Shown in pieces: positions 7,441 to 15,554 of a stretch of DNA of 53,229 nucleotides. Under the pieces are notes generated by a model, which ran no database searches, was not told the DNA's origin, and saw only the letters and a list, made by a program, of their open reading frames with translations. The position numbers and the translations under genes were made by a program. Origin of the DNA: Candidatus Woesearchaeota archaeon (GTDB lineage: Archaea; Nanobdellota; Nanobdellia; SCGC-AAA011-G17; JAGVZY01); NCBI GenBank assembly GCA_018302225.1, contig JAGVZY010000008.1:1-53229 (forward strand), written 5' to 3'. Every line of letters begins with the position of its first letter. Positions within the stretch are counted from its first letter, which is position 1.

Positions 7441-7525
7441 ATAAGGCGAACCCTTACATTTAACTTTGTTAAAAGTACCTCAACAAGTTGAGTGTATCAA
7501 TGCCAGCCATCTGCGATAGGCTAAA
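7441..7525 (-). repeat. Three-hairpin intergenic element, copy 2 (inverted)
   Basis: Reverse complement of 1072-1156 with two mismatches in 85 bp, retaining all three hairpins. On the minus strand it begins at the stop codon of the winged-helix regulator gene (its TAG, 7521-7523, is part of the element) and runs toward the M50 gene, so its orientation relative to the upstream gene is the same as for copy 1. Confidence 0.85.
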
Positions 7526-8360
7526 AAATCTTTTTAAGTTCTTTAAGTCTATCTCTATAGTCTATAGACGATTTAAATAAATTCCAGAATACTTTTTGCA
7601 TCCAATTAATCCAATCTTTATCATAAATTTCATAATAAATTGTTGTGTTCTTGTTTAATTCACCTTGTTTATAAGTTTTTGTTTCCTCAAGATTTTTGAA
7701 ACGTGCAATTTTATTATCTATAATAAAACCTCTTAATGGTTGGTAACAATGTTTTATTTCTAAACTTTCTGGATATTTTACAATTAAGTTTGAAATCTTT
7801 TCAAAATTTGAAATTGAAGCTAGATTTACTCTTGTTAAAATTTTAAATTTTATTTTTTTATCTTTAATTAAACTTTCAATAAATTCTAGAGCGCGTTTAT
7901 CATCCTCTAAAACATTAATAAATGAAAGATTTCCTGAAAAACAATAAATTTGAGATTCTGCATTTTCAAAGAGAGATTTTAGATTTTTCTCAGAATAAAT
8001 AGAGGTATCAAATTCTTCTGTATAAACTTTTTTACTCTTTTCATCAACATGTTGAAATAAGTCCATAAAATCAAAATCAGATTTGGATCTTCCACTTTTT
8101 ATTTTTGCATAAATATGATCTTTTAATTCATCTAATAATGAATTCTCAATAGGGTTGTAATAGACTAATTTTAAAGCAGCTTGAGAGCCTTTTCTGAAAG
8201 TTTTTATTTCAATTAAGCCAGTTTGGTTTTTAATCTGTTCTAAATAAGTATTTGTGGTGACCCAACTTCTCTTAAGAAATTTAGAGATTTCTTGGACTGT
8301 TCTAGGCTCTTTTTTAACAAATTCTATAATCTTCTTTGTGTCTTGTTCTTTTAAAGGCAT
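7521..8360 (-). CDS. TrmB-like winged-helix regulator with PLD-like sensor domain
   Basis: Residues 1-75 form a helix-turn-helix/winged-helix domain (Thr-Val-Gln-Glu-Ile-Ser-Lys-Phe-Leu as recognition region with a following wing). The remainder (about 120-260) resembles the phospholipase-D-like ligand domain found in archaeal TrmB-type regulators, without a catalytic HxK motif that I can see. It is probably a cytosolic transcription factor. It is divergent from the CYTH operon across 115 bp, so it is a good candidate to regulate that operon and itself. A TATA at 8381-8391 is 26 nt from its ATG. The ligand is unknown. Confidence 0.7.
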   Translation of the reverse strand: MPLKEQDTKKIIEFVKKEPRTVQEISKFLKRSWVTTNTYLEQIKNQTGLIEIKTFRKGSQAALKLVYYNPIENSLLDELKDHIYAKIKSGRSKSDFDFMDLFQHVDEKSKKVYTEEFDTSIYSEKNLKSLFENAESQIYCFSGNLSFINVLEDDKRALEFIESLIKDKKIKFKILTRVNLASISNFEKISNLIVKYPESLEIKHCYQPLRGFIIDNKIARFKNLEETKTYKQGELNKNTTIYYEIYDKDWINWMQKVFWNLFKSSIDYRDRLKELKKIF

Positions 8361-8380
8361 AATATATCAAACTCCCTTAG

Positions 8381-8391
8381 TTTTATATAAC
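8381..8391 (-). promoter_or_regulatory. TATA box of the winged-helix regulator
   Basis: GTTATATAAAA on the minus strand is centred 26 nt upstream of the ATG at 8360 (leaderless). Confidence 0.55.
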
Positions 8392-8411
8392 TTTTCAAAA
8401 TTAAAACTTAG

Positions 8412-8429
8412 TTTTAAAAAATTTAAAAG
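8412..8429 (+). promoter_or_regulatory. Probable TATA region of the CYTH operon
   Basis: Two adjacent TATA-like blocks, TTTTAAAA and ATTTAAAAG, lie about 50 nt before the operon start. Transcription from here would give a leader of about 25-30 nt that carries the GGTG Shine-Dalgarno site, unlike the leaderless genes around it. Confidence 0.4.
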
Positions 8430-8475
8430 AACGCTTTTGTTAATTGAAACAATGTAATAATTTAGGGTGATTTTA

Positions 8476-9291
8476 ATGGGAAATGAAATTGAATCAAAAC
8501 AACTTATTTTAGAAGGTTCAAAAGAGAACAATGAAATAAAGATTTATGCAACTCCTGAATTTTATACTTTATTTTATCCCTCCTTAAATGAAATCGGTTT
8601 AACACTAGAAACTTGTTTAAAACTAGGTCCTTCGGCTACAAGTCTTAAACCTTTAAATTTGACTTATTTACCTATGCGATTTAGAGCATTAGATGCTTTT
8701 ATTTCGAGTATATATTTATCTGATAAAAGCTACCAAATTACACAAGGATATCTTTCTTTGGATGAGGGAATGAAACTTGCTGAAATTTGTGGAATTAAAA
8801 CTAATTCTGAAATTAAAGAGATTAGGCTAAGAAAAAAAACTCTTTTTCATGATCCTATTCAAGAAAAACTAATTGAAGATGTTGTTGAGAAAGATGATTC
8901 AGAATCATGGCAAGCTTATGAAAAATATGATAATTCTGAATATATTTTAACTCTTAAGGGTTCTGGAGGAATAAGTAGACCTGAAAAGAATAAAAATCTT
9001 GAAGCTAAATTATTCTGTGAATATTGGCCAAAAACAAAAGATAAAAGAATAGACAAAATTAGAATGGAACATCCTTTTAAAAATAATTATTCTATTGAAT
9101 TTGATTTGTATCAAGATAGAATACTTTTAGTTGCAGAATTTGAAGTTAATAATCGTGAAGATTTAAAGTTACTTCCTATTTTAGGCAAGAATGTTTCTGA
9201 AGATCCAAAATACAAAAATGTTAACTTGGCTAAACCATTTATTAAGGATGAATCATCTACGTCTTACTGTATGGGAAGGTCATTTATTTAA
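8476..9291 (+). CDS. CYTH-domain protein (triphosphate tunnel metalloenzyme-like)
   Basis: Start chosen at ATG 8476 because GGTG lies 6 nt upstream; a GTG at 8467 is possible but overlaps that site. The 271-aa protein shows the CYTH pattern in order: QGYL (about 90-93), a basic RLRKK (117-121), LTLKG (158-162) followed by Arg168, acidic-basic alternations, EFD (208-210) then EFE (221-223), and a C-terminal G-K-x-V-S-x-D-x-x-Y-x-N-x-x-L-A block (237-252). CYTH enzymes hydrolyse or cyclise triphosphate substrates (inorganic triphosphate, thiamine triphosphate, ATP). The N-terminal 85 residues are longer than in minimal members and lack a clear ExExK. It is the first gene of a coupled three-gene operon. 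Confidence 0.7.
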   Translation: MGNEIESKQLILEGSKENNEIKIYATPEFYTLFYPSLNEIGLTLETCLKLGPSATSLKPLNLTYLPMRFRALDAFISSIYLSDKSYQITQGYLSLDEGMKLAEICGIKTNSEIKEIRLRKKTLFHDPIQEKLIEDVVEKDDSESWQAYEKYDNSEYILTLKGSGGISRPEKNKNLEAKLFCEYWPKTKDKRIDKIRMEHPFKNNYSIEFDLYQDRILLVAEFEVNNREDLKLLPILGKNVSEDPKYKNVNLAKPFIKDESSTSYCMGRSFI

Positions 9292-9629
9292 TGGGGGAGA
9301 AAATGACAGGTTACTATGAAATTGATGGTGGAAATGTATGCGGGATACAGTTTAATGGAATAGGTTCTTTACATGAATCAATTAGGTATCACAGATATGA
9401 AAAACTCAAAACAATATCTTTACCAAAATTAATACTATTTGCGCAAGAAGTATCCGATCTTGTTGAAAATGGTAAAATTGATGAAGGCGATTATAATGAA
9501 GCTAAACAAGCGGTGAAAAAATTAACTAATTTTCAAGGTTCTACAAATGAATTAGAAAAAATACTTGAAAAAATATCCTTACATGATATTCCAGATGAAA
9601 TAATTAAAAAATATAAGGTGGAAAAATGA
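9291..9629 (+). CDS. Hypothetical protein, 112 aa, second gene of CYTH operon
   Basis: Not recognised. Predicted mixed N-terminal part and a helical C-terminal half (Leu-Val-Glu-Asn-Gly ... Leu-Glu-Lys-Ile-Leu-Glu-Lys-Ile), with no membrane segment or metal site. The listed ATG overlaps the CYTH stop (TAATG), implying coupled translation. ATG 9303, placed 4 nt after GGGGGAG, is an equally good start and would shorten it by four residues. Its stop overlaps the next gene by 4 nt. Confidence 0.6.
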   Translation: MGEKMTGYYEIDGGNVCGIQFNGIGSLHESIRYHRYEKLKTISLPKLILFAQEVSDLVENGKIDEGDYNEAKQAVKKLTNFQGSTNELEKILEKISLHDIPDEIIKKYKVEK

Positions 9630-10246
9630 AAATCTTAACAGGATCCGAATTATTGAAAAAAGTATATATTAAACTTCAGGAAAGATATAAACCTGAAATC
9701 ATAAAATTAGATCCAGCTGAAGATTCTGAAATAGCTAATGATTCTGATTTACATAGAACTCGAATAGAATATATGTCCTATAATGAATTGGCTTTATTTG
9801 ATGGACATAAAAAGGTTGTAATGAGTTTAGGGACCAAAACTGGAGCTTATCCTGGAGAGCAATTTCTTGATGATTTAATTGCAGTTAATTTTAATCCAAA
9901 GTTGAAAGACAAAGAATTGGAAAAAAGCTTAAGAAAAAGTATTAGGTGTGGAACTTACTTTAAAAATACTTTATTTTTTGTTTTACAAGATGGTTTAATT
10001 GGGGCAACTGAAAATAAAACTGCTGGAAGAATAATTTTAGAGGATGTAACTAAAAAAATAAATCAATATCTGTTTAGAGAACCAAAGTATAATAAAGAAG
10101 TTTTATCTTTAAGCGATTTATCTCCTGTGAACACTTCTCCTGCACTTTATAAATCTGGATTAGTGGATCTGTTAGTTAAAAAGATAGAGGATTATGTTTT
10201 AATTGGCTTTCCAGAACAAATAGAATTATTTTCTGGGGGAGTATAA
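9626..10246 (+). CDS. Hypothetical protein, 206 aa, third gene of CYTH operon
   Basis: Not recognised. Predicted soluble alpha/beta protein. Notable stretches are Thr-Lys-Thr-Gly-Ala-Tyr-Pro-Gly-Glu near residues 70-78 and Arg-Cys-Gly-Thr-Tyr-Phe near 110. ATG 9626 overlaps the preceding stop (ATGA) and follows AAGGTGG, a good Shine-Dalgarno site, so it is translated with the two genes before it. Strict coupling of all three genes suggests that they act together, possibly as subunits around the CYTH enzyme. Confidence 0.6.
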   Translation: MKILTGSELLKKVYIKLQERYKPEIIKLDPAEDSEIANDSDLHRTRIEYMSYNELALFDGHKKVVMSLGTKTGAYPGEQFLDDLIAVNFNPKLKDKELEKSLRKSIRCGTYFKNTLFFVLQDGLIGATENKTAGRIILEDVTKKINQYLFREPKYNKEVLSLSDLSPVNTSPALYKSGLVDLLVKKIEDYVLIGFPEQIELFSGGV

Positions 10247-10285
10247 ATTAAAACTATGGGAGATTTAAAAATAATTATAATTTGA

Positions 10286-10426
10286 TTATTTTATTTTTTC
10301 TTTTATTTCTTCTATCTTTAAAGTCTTTTGACAACGAGAACAAACGGGCTTTTTGTTTATAAAAGTTCCAAATATCTTTCCAAGAAAATTATCTTCTATT
10401 TTTTCTTTACAAATTTCACATTTCAT
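10286..10426 (-). CDS. Tiny zinc-ribbon protein, 46 aa
   Basis: A short open frame from ATG 10426 to TAA 10286 encodes two CxxC knuckles: Cys3-x2-Cys6 near the N-terminus and Cys29-x2-Cys32, spaced by 22 residues with an IFGTF strand between them, followed by a charged helix. This is the layout of a zinc ribbon. The perfect four-Cys spacing is the main evidence that it is a gene. No strong ribosome-binding site is visible. It is convergent with the CYTH operon. It could bind nucleic acid or a protein partner; function unknown. Confidence 0.6.
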   Translation of the reverse strand: MKCEICKEKIEDNFLGKIFGTFINKKPVCSRCQKTLKIEEIKEKIK

Positions 10427-10502
10427 CTGGAAATTGTATAACTTGTTAATTTAATAAACTTTGTTTTTAATAAAAATATAAAAAGAAAAAAGTTGGAGTT
10501 AA

Positions 10503-10649
10503 TTACCAGTCGCTATCTGTATCTGCCTCAAAGTCTTCGTTATCATCCTTTTCATCATCATCCTTTTCTGTATCATCCCAATCTGAGTCTGGTTCATCTT
10601 CAAAGTCATCTTTATCATTTTTATCTTCTGATTCTTCGTTCCAAGCCAT
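10503..10649 (-). CDS. Very acidic small protein, 48 aa
   Basis: Start chosen at ATG 10649, because CGGAGGTAAT, one of the best Shine-Dalgarno sequences in the window, lies just upstream; a longer frame from 10763 has no such signal. The product starts Met-Ala-Trp-Asn-Glu-Glu and is then almost entirely Asp/Glu with a few Lys and Ser; the tetrapeptide Asp-Ser-Asp-Trp occurs internally and as the exact C-terminus. It has no hydrophobic core, so it is probably disordered. The family is not recognised; DNA mimicry, ion binding or a ribosome or chaperone tail-like role are all guesses. Confidence 0.6.
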   Translation of the reverse strand: MAWNEESEDKNDKDDFEDEPDSDWDDTEKDDDEKDDNEDFEADTDSDW

Positions 10650-10820
10650 TTTAATTACCTCCGAATTAGTATTGAATAAATCTGATATTTGATTGAAAAC
10701 ATTTCTGCCTTTAAAGGCTATAGAATAACTGTCCTTTATCCCATGTATTTTTATATTTTGCATGGTTTTGTGGGCTTAGGCGGGATTTAGAAGGGACATA
10801 TATTTAAATCTTTCCAAATT

Positions 10821-10831
10821 TTAATATAAAA
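10821..10831 (+). promoter_or_regulatory. TATA box of the ABCE1 gene
   Basis: TTAATATAAAA is centred about 25 nt upstream of ATG 10851 (leaderless). Confidence 0.55.
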
Positions 10832-10850
10832 AAGCACTAAAAATTGAAAA

Positions 10851-12620
10851 ATGACAAGAATAGCAATTGTTGAAAAAAAGCGTTGTAACCCCCATATCTG
10901 CGGTAATTATCTATGTATGAGACTGTGTCCTGTAAATAGAACGGGTGAAGAATGTATAAAGAAATCTTCGGATAACAAAATTCTAATAGAAGAAGAACTA
11001 TGTAATGGCTGTGGTATATGCCAACAAAAGTGCCCTTTTGAAGCGATTTCTATAATTAATTTGCCTGAAAAATTGAAACAAGATCCAGTACATAGATATG
11101 GAAAGAATCAATTTGAATTGTTTGAGTTACCTATTCCAAAGAAAAATATGGTTATTGGAATAATTGGAAGAAATGGTATTGGTAAAACTACTGCATTGAG
11201 TATTTTAGCAGGAGAGATTATTCCTAACTTTGGAAAGTATAATAAAAAACCAGATAAAGAAGAGATTATCAAAAGATATTCTAATAATTATTTGGGTGAA
11301 TATTTTAAAAAATTATATTCTCAACAAATAAAAATTTCTTACAAACCGCAAAGAGTGGAATTAATCCCTAAAAGTTACAAAGGTAAAGTTGGAGAATTAT
11401 TAAATAAAGTTGATGAAAGAAAAATTGTAAATAAATTAATAAAAGAACTTGAAATTGAAAATCTACTTGAAAGAGATTTAGATAATTTATCTGGTGGAGA
11501 GTTACAAAAAGTTGCAATAATTGCAACAGCTGCAAAAGATGCAGATGTTTATTATTTTGATGAACCTTCTTCATTTTTAGATATTACTGCCCGAATTAAA
11601 ATTGCAAGATTATTTGTTGAATTAAAAGAAAATAAATCTGTTATTGTCGTTGAGCATGACTTAGCAACTTTAGATTATATCTCTGATGAGATTCAGATAA
11701 TTTATGGTGAGCAAGGAAGCTATGGTGTTATTTCACAGTCTAAAGCAGTTAGAAGAGGAATAAATGAGTATTTAGATGGATTCTTACCTGAAGATAATGT
11801 TAGATTTAGAAACTATAAAATTATATTTCAAAAACCAGTGTTTAATATTGGTGCAAAACCTGAAGTAGGATACAAATATCCCGACATTGAAAAGAAGTTT
11901 ACTGGATTTAAAATGAAAATTAGTGGTGGTGCAATGTACAAAGGAAAAGTAAATGCAATTATGGGTTCAAATGGTTTAGGTAAAACTACTTTCTTAAAAA
12001 TTATTTCAGGTTTAGAAAAAGCTGACAAGGGAATAATTGAGAAAAAAACAATCTCTTACAAACCCCAGTATTTAAAACAAATTAAAGGCAATGTAAAAGA
12101 ATATCTAAAAGAAATTGCAAAAGAAAATTTTGAATCTGGATGGTATAAACAAAATATATTAATTAAACTTAATATTAAACATTTGTTAGATCATGATTTG
12201 TCTGAATTGTCGGGTGGAGAATTGCAAAAAGTTTACATTGCTGCAACCCTATCTACAGCTGCTGAAATAATTGCTTTAGATGAACCTTCTGCTTTTATTG
12301 ATGTTGAGGATAGACTAAATGTTGCTGAAGTAATAAAAGAGTTTACACTTAAAAAAGAGGTATGCACTATAGTTGTAGATCATGATGTTCAATTTATAGA
12401 TTATATTGCTGATTCTTTGTTAGTATTTGAAGGTATGCCTGGAAAAGAAGGTCATGTTTATGGACCTTGTGAAAAGCCTGAAGGTATGAATAGAATCTTA
12501 AAAATGCTAGATATTACTTATAGAAAAGATAAGCTTACCAATAGGCCAAGAATAAACAAACCAGATTCTCAACTAGATCAAGAACAAAAGAAGAAAAATA
12601 GATATTATTACAATGAATAA
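10851..12620 (+). CDS. rli1: Ribosome-recycling ATPase ABCE1/RLI
   Basis: Splits post-termination ribosomes in archaea and eukaryotes. The 589 aa contain, in order, an N-terminal Fe-S domain with cysteines at 12, 17, 22, 26 and 51, 54, 57, 61 for two 4Fe-4S clusters, a first ABC domain with GRNGIGKTT (106-114) and LSGGELQ (213-219), and a second with GSNGLGKTT (about 374-382) and LSGGELQ (about 454-460), each followed by a DEPS Walker B region. The C-terminus ends with the conserved INKPxSxLDxEQ block, so the gene is complete. It has its own TATA box. Confidence 0.97.
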   Translation: MTRIAIVEKKRCNPHICGNYLCMRLCPVNRTGEECIKKSSDNKILIEEELCNGCGICQQKCPFEAISIINLPEKLKQDPVHRYGKNQFELFELPIPKKNMVIGIIGRNGIGKTTALSILAGEIIPNFGKYNKKPDKEEIIKRYSNNYLGEYFKKLYSQQIKISYKPQRVELIPKSYKGKVGELLNKVDERKIVNKLIKELEIENLLERDLDNLSGGELQKVAIIATAAKDADVYYFDEPSSFLDITARIKIARLFVELKENKSVIVVEHDLATLDYISDEIQIIYGEQGSYGVISQSKAVRRGINEYLDGFLPEDNVRFRNYKIIFQKPVFNIGAKPEVGYKYPDIEKKFTGFKMKISGGAMYKGKVNAIMGSNGLGKTTFLKIISGLEKADKGIIEKKTISYKPQYLKQIKGNVKEYLKEIAKENFESGWYKQNILIKLNIKHLLDHDLSELSGGELQKVYIAATLSTAAEIIALDEPSAFIDVEDRLNVAEVIKEFTLKKEVCTIVVDHDVQFIDYIADSLLVFEGMPGKEGHVYGPCEKPEGMNRILKMLDITYRKDKLTNRPRINKPDSQLDQEQKKKNRYYYNE

Positions 12621-12749
12621 GTTAGTCACTCTTTAATTAATCAAATTGATGATTTTTCCATCAACAATTTTGGTTCTGCAATATATAAGTTTGGATTTAT
12701 AATTCCTAGAGCGAATGTATTTATAAAGGAAATAAGACTTAAAAAATGT

Positions 12750-12860
12750 ATGATAACATTCAATCCTAAAGTGAGTTTTCAAACAGTAAAAAACAACAAA
12801 AGATTGGATGATTTTTGTGATAATTCTGAGAAAAAAGAGATAAAAGAAGAAATTATTTAA
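12750..12860 (+). CDS. Possible 36-aa gene downstream of ABCE1
   Basis: ATG 12750 is preceded by a TATA-like TATTTATAAAG centred about 27 nt upstream, the standard leaderless spacing here, and the frame runs to TAA 12858-12860. The product begins Met-Ile-Thr-Phe-Asn-Pro-Lys-Val-Ser-Phe and ends in a charged Lys/Glu helix. The same frame is open upstream all the way to the ABCE1 stop (79 codons in total) without another ATG, so it could also be the tail of a decayed gene. No family recognised. Confidence 0.35.
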   Translation: MITFNPKVSFQTVKNNKRLDDFCDNSEKKEIKEEII

Positions 12861-12863
12861 AAT

Positions 12864-13184
12864 TTAGATTAAAATAGAATAAATAAAACCCAATAAAGTT
12901 GTAACTAAATTTGCTATAAATGAAATTTTAATAGATTGTTTATAATCTAAATCTAAAAGAAGTTTAATTAAGAATATTTCAATAATAAATACTATTAATT
13001 CTACTAAAATAAGATTATTTATCCAGATGGGATAAACATAATTTGCTAAAGGCCAAGTAAAACAATTTATGATTAAAGAATAAAAAAATAATTTTAAGTT
13101 TGTATTTTTTATAAAAAAAAGATAAACTACAAATTCTATTAAAATAGTAAGTAAAAAAAATAAAATAAAAAAGGTTGGGTTCAT
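12864..13184 (-). CDS. Small membrane protein, 106 aa, four helices
   Basis: Not recognised. It is almost wholly hydrophobic with four likely membrane helices and few charged residues except a short Asp-Leu-Asp-Tyr-Lys segment before the last helix. Its ATG overlaps the stop of the preceding gene by 4 nt (ATGA), so the two are translated together and probably function as a pair in the membrane. Confidence 0.65.
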   Translation of the reverse strand: MNPTFFILFFLLTILIEFVVYLFFIKNTNLKLFFYSLIINCFTWPLANYVYPIWINNLILVELIVFIIEIFLIKLLLDLDYKQSIKISFIANLVTTLLGFIYSILI

Positions 13185-13807
13185 TTTTTGTTCTTTTTAG
13201 ATTTAAAAATTATTATCCCAATAATAATTAATAAAGCAACAGCAGATAGAATAATACTAAGTAAATAATTATCTGCTACTCTGGTGGGTTTAGGCCTTTC
13301 AGATTGAGAAGTATATGGTAATATCTCTTGGGTTTTATCTTCATAGATATATACTATTTTTGATTTTTTTATTTCAAATTTGTTGTCAATAGAACTTACT
13401 GTAAAAATATCTTCCATAGCATTTAAAGGATTATCTTCGTCTGTTAAGGAGTTATAAGTTAAGGCTATATCTGATTTTAATAAGTTTATATTATTTGAAG
13501 AAAAGAATTTTGATTCATCTTCTGTTGAATTAAGATTGAGCTTTTCAAATTCTGAAGTCTTAATTGCATAAATTGAAGGCAGGGATAATTTATAAAAATA
13601 AATGCATGAGTTTTGAGAGATTATTTCATGTCCTTTACTTGTTCCAGTTGAATATATCAAAAAAGTATATTCAGGATATGCATCTAAATTTTCTATTCTA
13701 AAACAATAACTAATGCCTTTTTGTCCTGAGGGTATCACATCTGCAGTAACTAAGCAAGAACTAAAAATAATTAGAATTACACCAAATATAAATAGTTTTT
13801 TTGACAT
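13181..13807 (-). CDS. Secreted, membrane-anchored protein, 208 aa
   Basis: Not recognised. A signal peptide (residues 1-23) leads to an extracellular domain of about 150 residues with two Cys (near 35 and 67) that could form a disulfide. A C-terminal membrane helix (about 180-201) and a Lys-rich cytoplasmic tail follow. Its layout is that of a type I membrane protein. It is coupled to the four-helix membrane protein downstream. A TATA-like GCTTTATATACTT lies about 25 nt upstream of its ATG. Confidence 0.65.
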   Translation of the reverse strand: MSKKLFIFGVILIIFSSCLVTADVIPSGQKGISYCFRIENLDAYPEYTFLIYSTGTSKGHEIISQNSCIYFYKLSLPSIYAIKTSEFEKLNLNSTEDESKFFSSNNINLLKSDIALTYNSLTDEDNPLNAMEDIFTVSSIDNKFEIKKSKIVYIYEDKTQEILPYTSQSERPKPTRVADNYLLSIILSAVALLIIIGIIIFKSKKNKK

Positions 13808-13900
13808 AATAAAATTTATACTTTTAAGTATATAAAGCTTTATTTTTTTAAGGCTTGGATAAATACAAATATATTTAAATGAGAAAATTAAATTTTAATT

Positions 13901-14140
13901 ATGATATTATTACTTAAGATGTTATTATTAATAGTAATAGCATTTACTTTAATTGCATTAGTAAACAAAATAATAGGTAAGAAAAAAGATTTGTGGTTTC
14001 ATATTTCCTGGGGTTCTAAAATTAAACCTTCAGAAACATTTAATATTGGTTTTCCAAAAAGTATGGAAGGATATATTGTGTCTTTAATTTTGATTCTGAT
14101 TATGTTTTTTGTAGCAATCTTAATTTTAAAAGTCTACTAA
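13901..14140 (+). CDS. Small membrane protein, 79 aa
   Basis: Not recognised. Two hydrophobic helices (about residues 2-24 and 57-78) flank a central hydrophilic segment with Lys-Lys-Lys-Asp-Leu-Trp-Phe and Gly-Phe-Pro-Lys-Ser. A TATA-like ATATTTAAAT is centred about 26 nt upstream of the ATG. It lies upstream of enolase in the same direction but has its own promoter spacing, so it is probably a separate unit. Confidence 0.55.
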   Translation: MILLLKMLLLIVIAFTLIALVNKIIGKKKDLWFHISWGSKIKPSETFNIGFPKSMEGYIVSLILILIMFFVAILILKVY

Positions 14141-14170
14141 ACTAATTTAGAAGTATTTAAAGAAATAAGA

Positions 14171-14180
14171 AGCTTTAAAA
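14171..14180 (+). promoter_or_regulatory. TATA box of enolase
   Basis: AGCTTTAAAA is centred about 30 nt upstream of the enolase ATG at 14206. Confidence 0.45.
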
Positions 14181-14205
14181 ATGCCCGAGATTATATAATA
14201 ATAGT

Positions 14206-15420
14206 ATGAAAATTAGAAAATTTAGAGCATATAAAATATTTAATTCAATAGGACAAGAAGCAGTTGAAGTTGAAATTACAGATGATTCTAATTTAGTTGG
14301 AAGAGCTTCTGCTCCTTCTGGTTCCAGTGTTGGAAAACATGAGGTCATGGCTTATTCAAAAGAAGGAATTAATTCTACAGTTGAAATTGCAAACAAAGAA
14401 ATGAGTAAAACTTTGATGAGTAGAACTGTTGAAACTTTTGAAGATTTAGATAGAATTGAGATGGCCCTAAAAAATGTTGATAATACAAAAAAACTTGAAA
14501 GAATTGGCGGAAATGTTATAATTGCAACTGAACTAGCAATTTTAAATCTTGCTTCTAAAGGTAAACTATGGAAATTTTTAGGTGGAGATAATCAGAAGAT
14601 GCCTTTTCCTCTTGGAAATTGTGTTGGTGGTGGGAAACATATAGTTGGTATTGGTCCAGATATACAAGAATTTTTAGCTTTACCCAAAGCACAAAAATTT
14701 TATGATTCTGCACATATAAACATAGAATTACATAATCAACTTGCAATAGAGCTAAAAAAGAGAGATAAAAACTTTACAGGCTCTATGACTTATGAAGGTG
14801 CTTGGACGTCTACTTTACCAGATTTACATTTATTAGAAATTTTCAAAAAAACTGCTGATAATGTAAGCAAAGAACTCAAGACAGAAATTGGAATTGGAAT
14901 AGATTTAGCTTCTTCGGAATTGTGGAATGGTAGAAAATATGAATACAAAAAATATTCAAATTTATTTCAGAAAAAAATATTTTCTCCAGAACAACAGATG
15001 AGATTTATAAAAAATATAATAATAAATTATGGTTTGATTTATATTGAAGATCCTTTACATGAGGATGATTTTGAGAATTATAAAATTCTAAAAGAAGAAA
15101 TGAAAGATGAAAAAGTATTAATCTGTGGAGATGATTTAGTTGCAACAAATCCTGAAAGACTAAAGAAAGCAATTAATTGTATAAACGCAGTTATAGTAAA
15201 ACCTAATCAAATTGGAAGTTTAATAAAAACAAAAGAAGTGATTGACATTGCGAAACAAAATAAAATTATCCCTGTACTTTCACATAGAAGTGGAGAAGTT
15301 ACAGATAATTTATTGTCACATTTAGCTGTTGGATTTGGTATTCCAATAATTAAATGTGGGGTTGTTGGTGGAGAAAGAATTACAAAAATAAATGAATTAA
15401 TTAGAATTGAAGATTCTTAA
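14206..15420 (+). CDS. eno: Enolase (divergent)
   Basis: Converts 2-phosphoglycerate to phosphoenolpyruvate in glycolysis/gluconeogenesis. Catalytic positions are recognisable by family comparison: Gln-Glu-Phe (Glu155), Tyr-Glu-Gly (Glu198), the Mg ligands in Gly-Ile-Asp-Leu-Ala-Ser (Asp233), Ile-Glu-Asp-Pro (Glu281) and Gly-Asp-Asp-Leu (309-310), Lys332 in VKPNQIGS, His360-Arg361-Ser362, and Lys383. The flexible loops are unusual: the normal SGASTG-type loop reads GSSVGKHE (39-46) and the GGxHA-type loop reads VGGGKH (140-145). At 404 aa it is slightly short. Retained active-site residues argue that it is functional. In many archaea enolase sits beside uS2, which is encoded 1.9 kb downstream here. 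Confidence 0.88.
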   Translation: MKIRKFRAYKIFNSIGQEAVEVEITDDSNLVGRASAPSGSSVGKHEVMAYSKEGINSTVEIANKEMSKTLMSRTVETFEDLDRIEMALKNVDNTKKLERIGGNVIIATELAILNLASKGKLWKFLGGDNQKMPFPLGNCVGGGKHIVGIGPDIQEFLALPKAQKFYDSAHINIELHNQLAIELKKRDKNFTGSMTYEGAWTSTLPDLHLLEIFKKTADNVSKELKTEIGIGIDLASSELWNGRKYEYKKYSNLFQKKIFSPEQQMRFIKNIIINYGLIYIEDPLHEDDFENYKILKEEMKDEKVLICGDDLVATNPERLKKAINCINAVIVKPNQIGSLIKTKEVIDIAKQNKIIPVLSHRSGEVTDNLLSHLAVGFGIPIIKCGVVGGERITKINELIRIEDS

Positions 15421-15496
15421 AAAAATTAAATTAATTCTGAAAATGATTTTGTTTCTATTTTCAAGTGAAAAATATTTTTGAATTTTTTAAGAAAAC

Positions 15497-15505
15497 TTTA
15501 TAAAT
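15497..15505 (+). promoter_or_regulatory. TATA box of the TM-helix channel-like gene
   Basis: TTTATAAAT about 55 nt before the start codon. Transcription about 26 nt further on would leave a leader of about 28 nt carrying the strong AGGAGGTGA site. Confidence 0.5.
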
Positions 15506-15554
15506 CGAGTAAATAGTTATAAATTAAATTATTTTCAAAAAGGAGGTGACTGAA

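Noticed and set aside
1072-7525. Composite transposon bounded by the inverted repeats
   Set aside because: The segment holds core genes and tRNAs, with no transposase or target duplication visible.
10650-10763. N-terminal extension of the acidic protein (86-aa frame)
   Set aside because: No ribosome-binding site at 10763, whereas a strong one precedes ATG 10649; composition also changes abruptly there.
11368-11574. Minus-strand frame rich in Leu/Gln within the ABCE1 gene
   Set aside because: Low-complexity antisense shadow of a conserved gene, without promoter or start signal.
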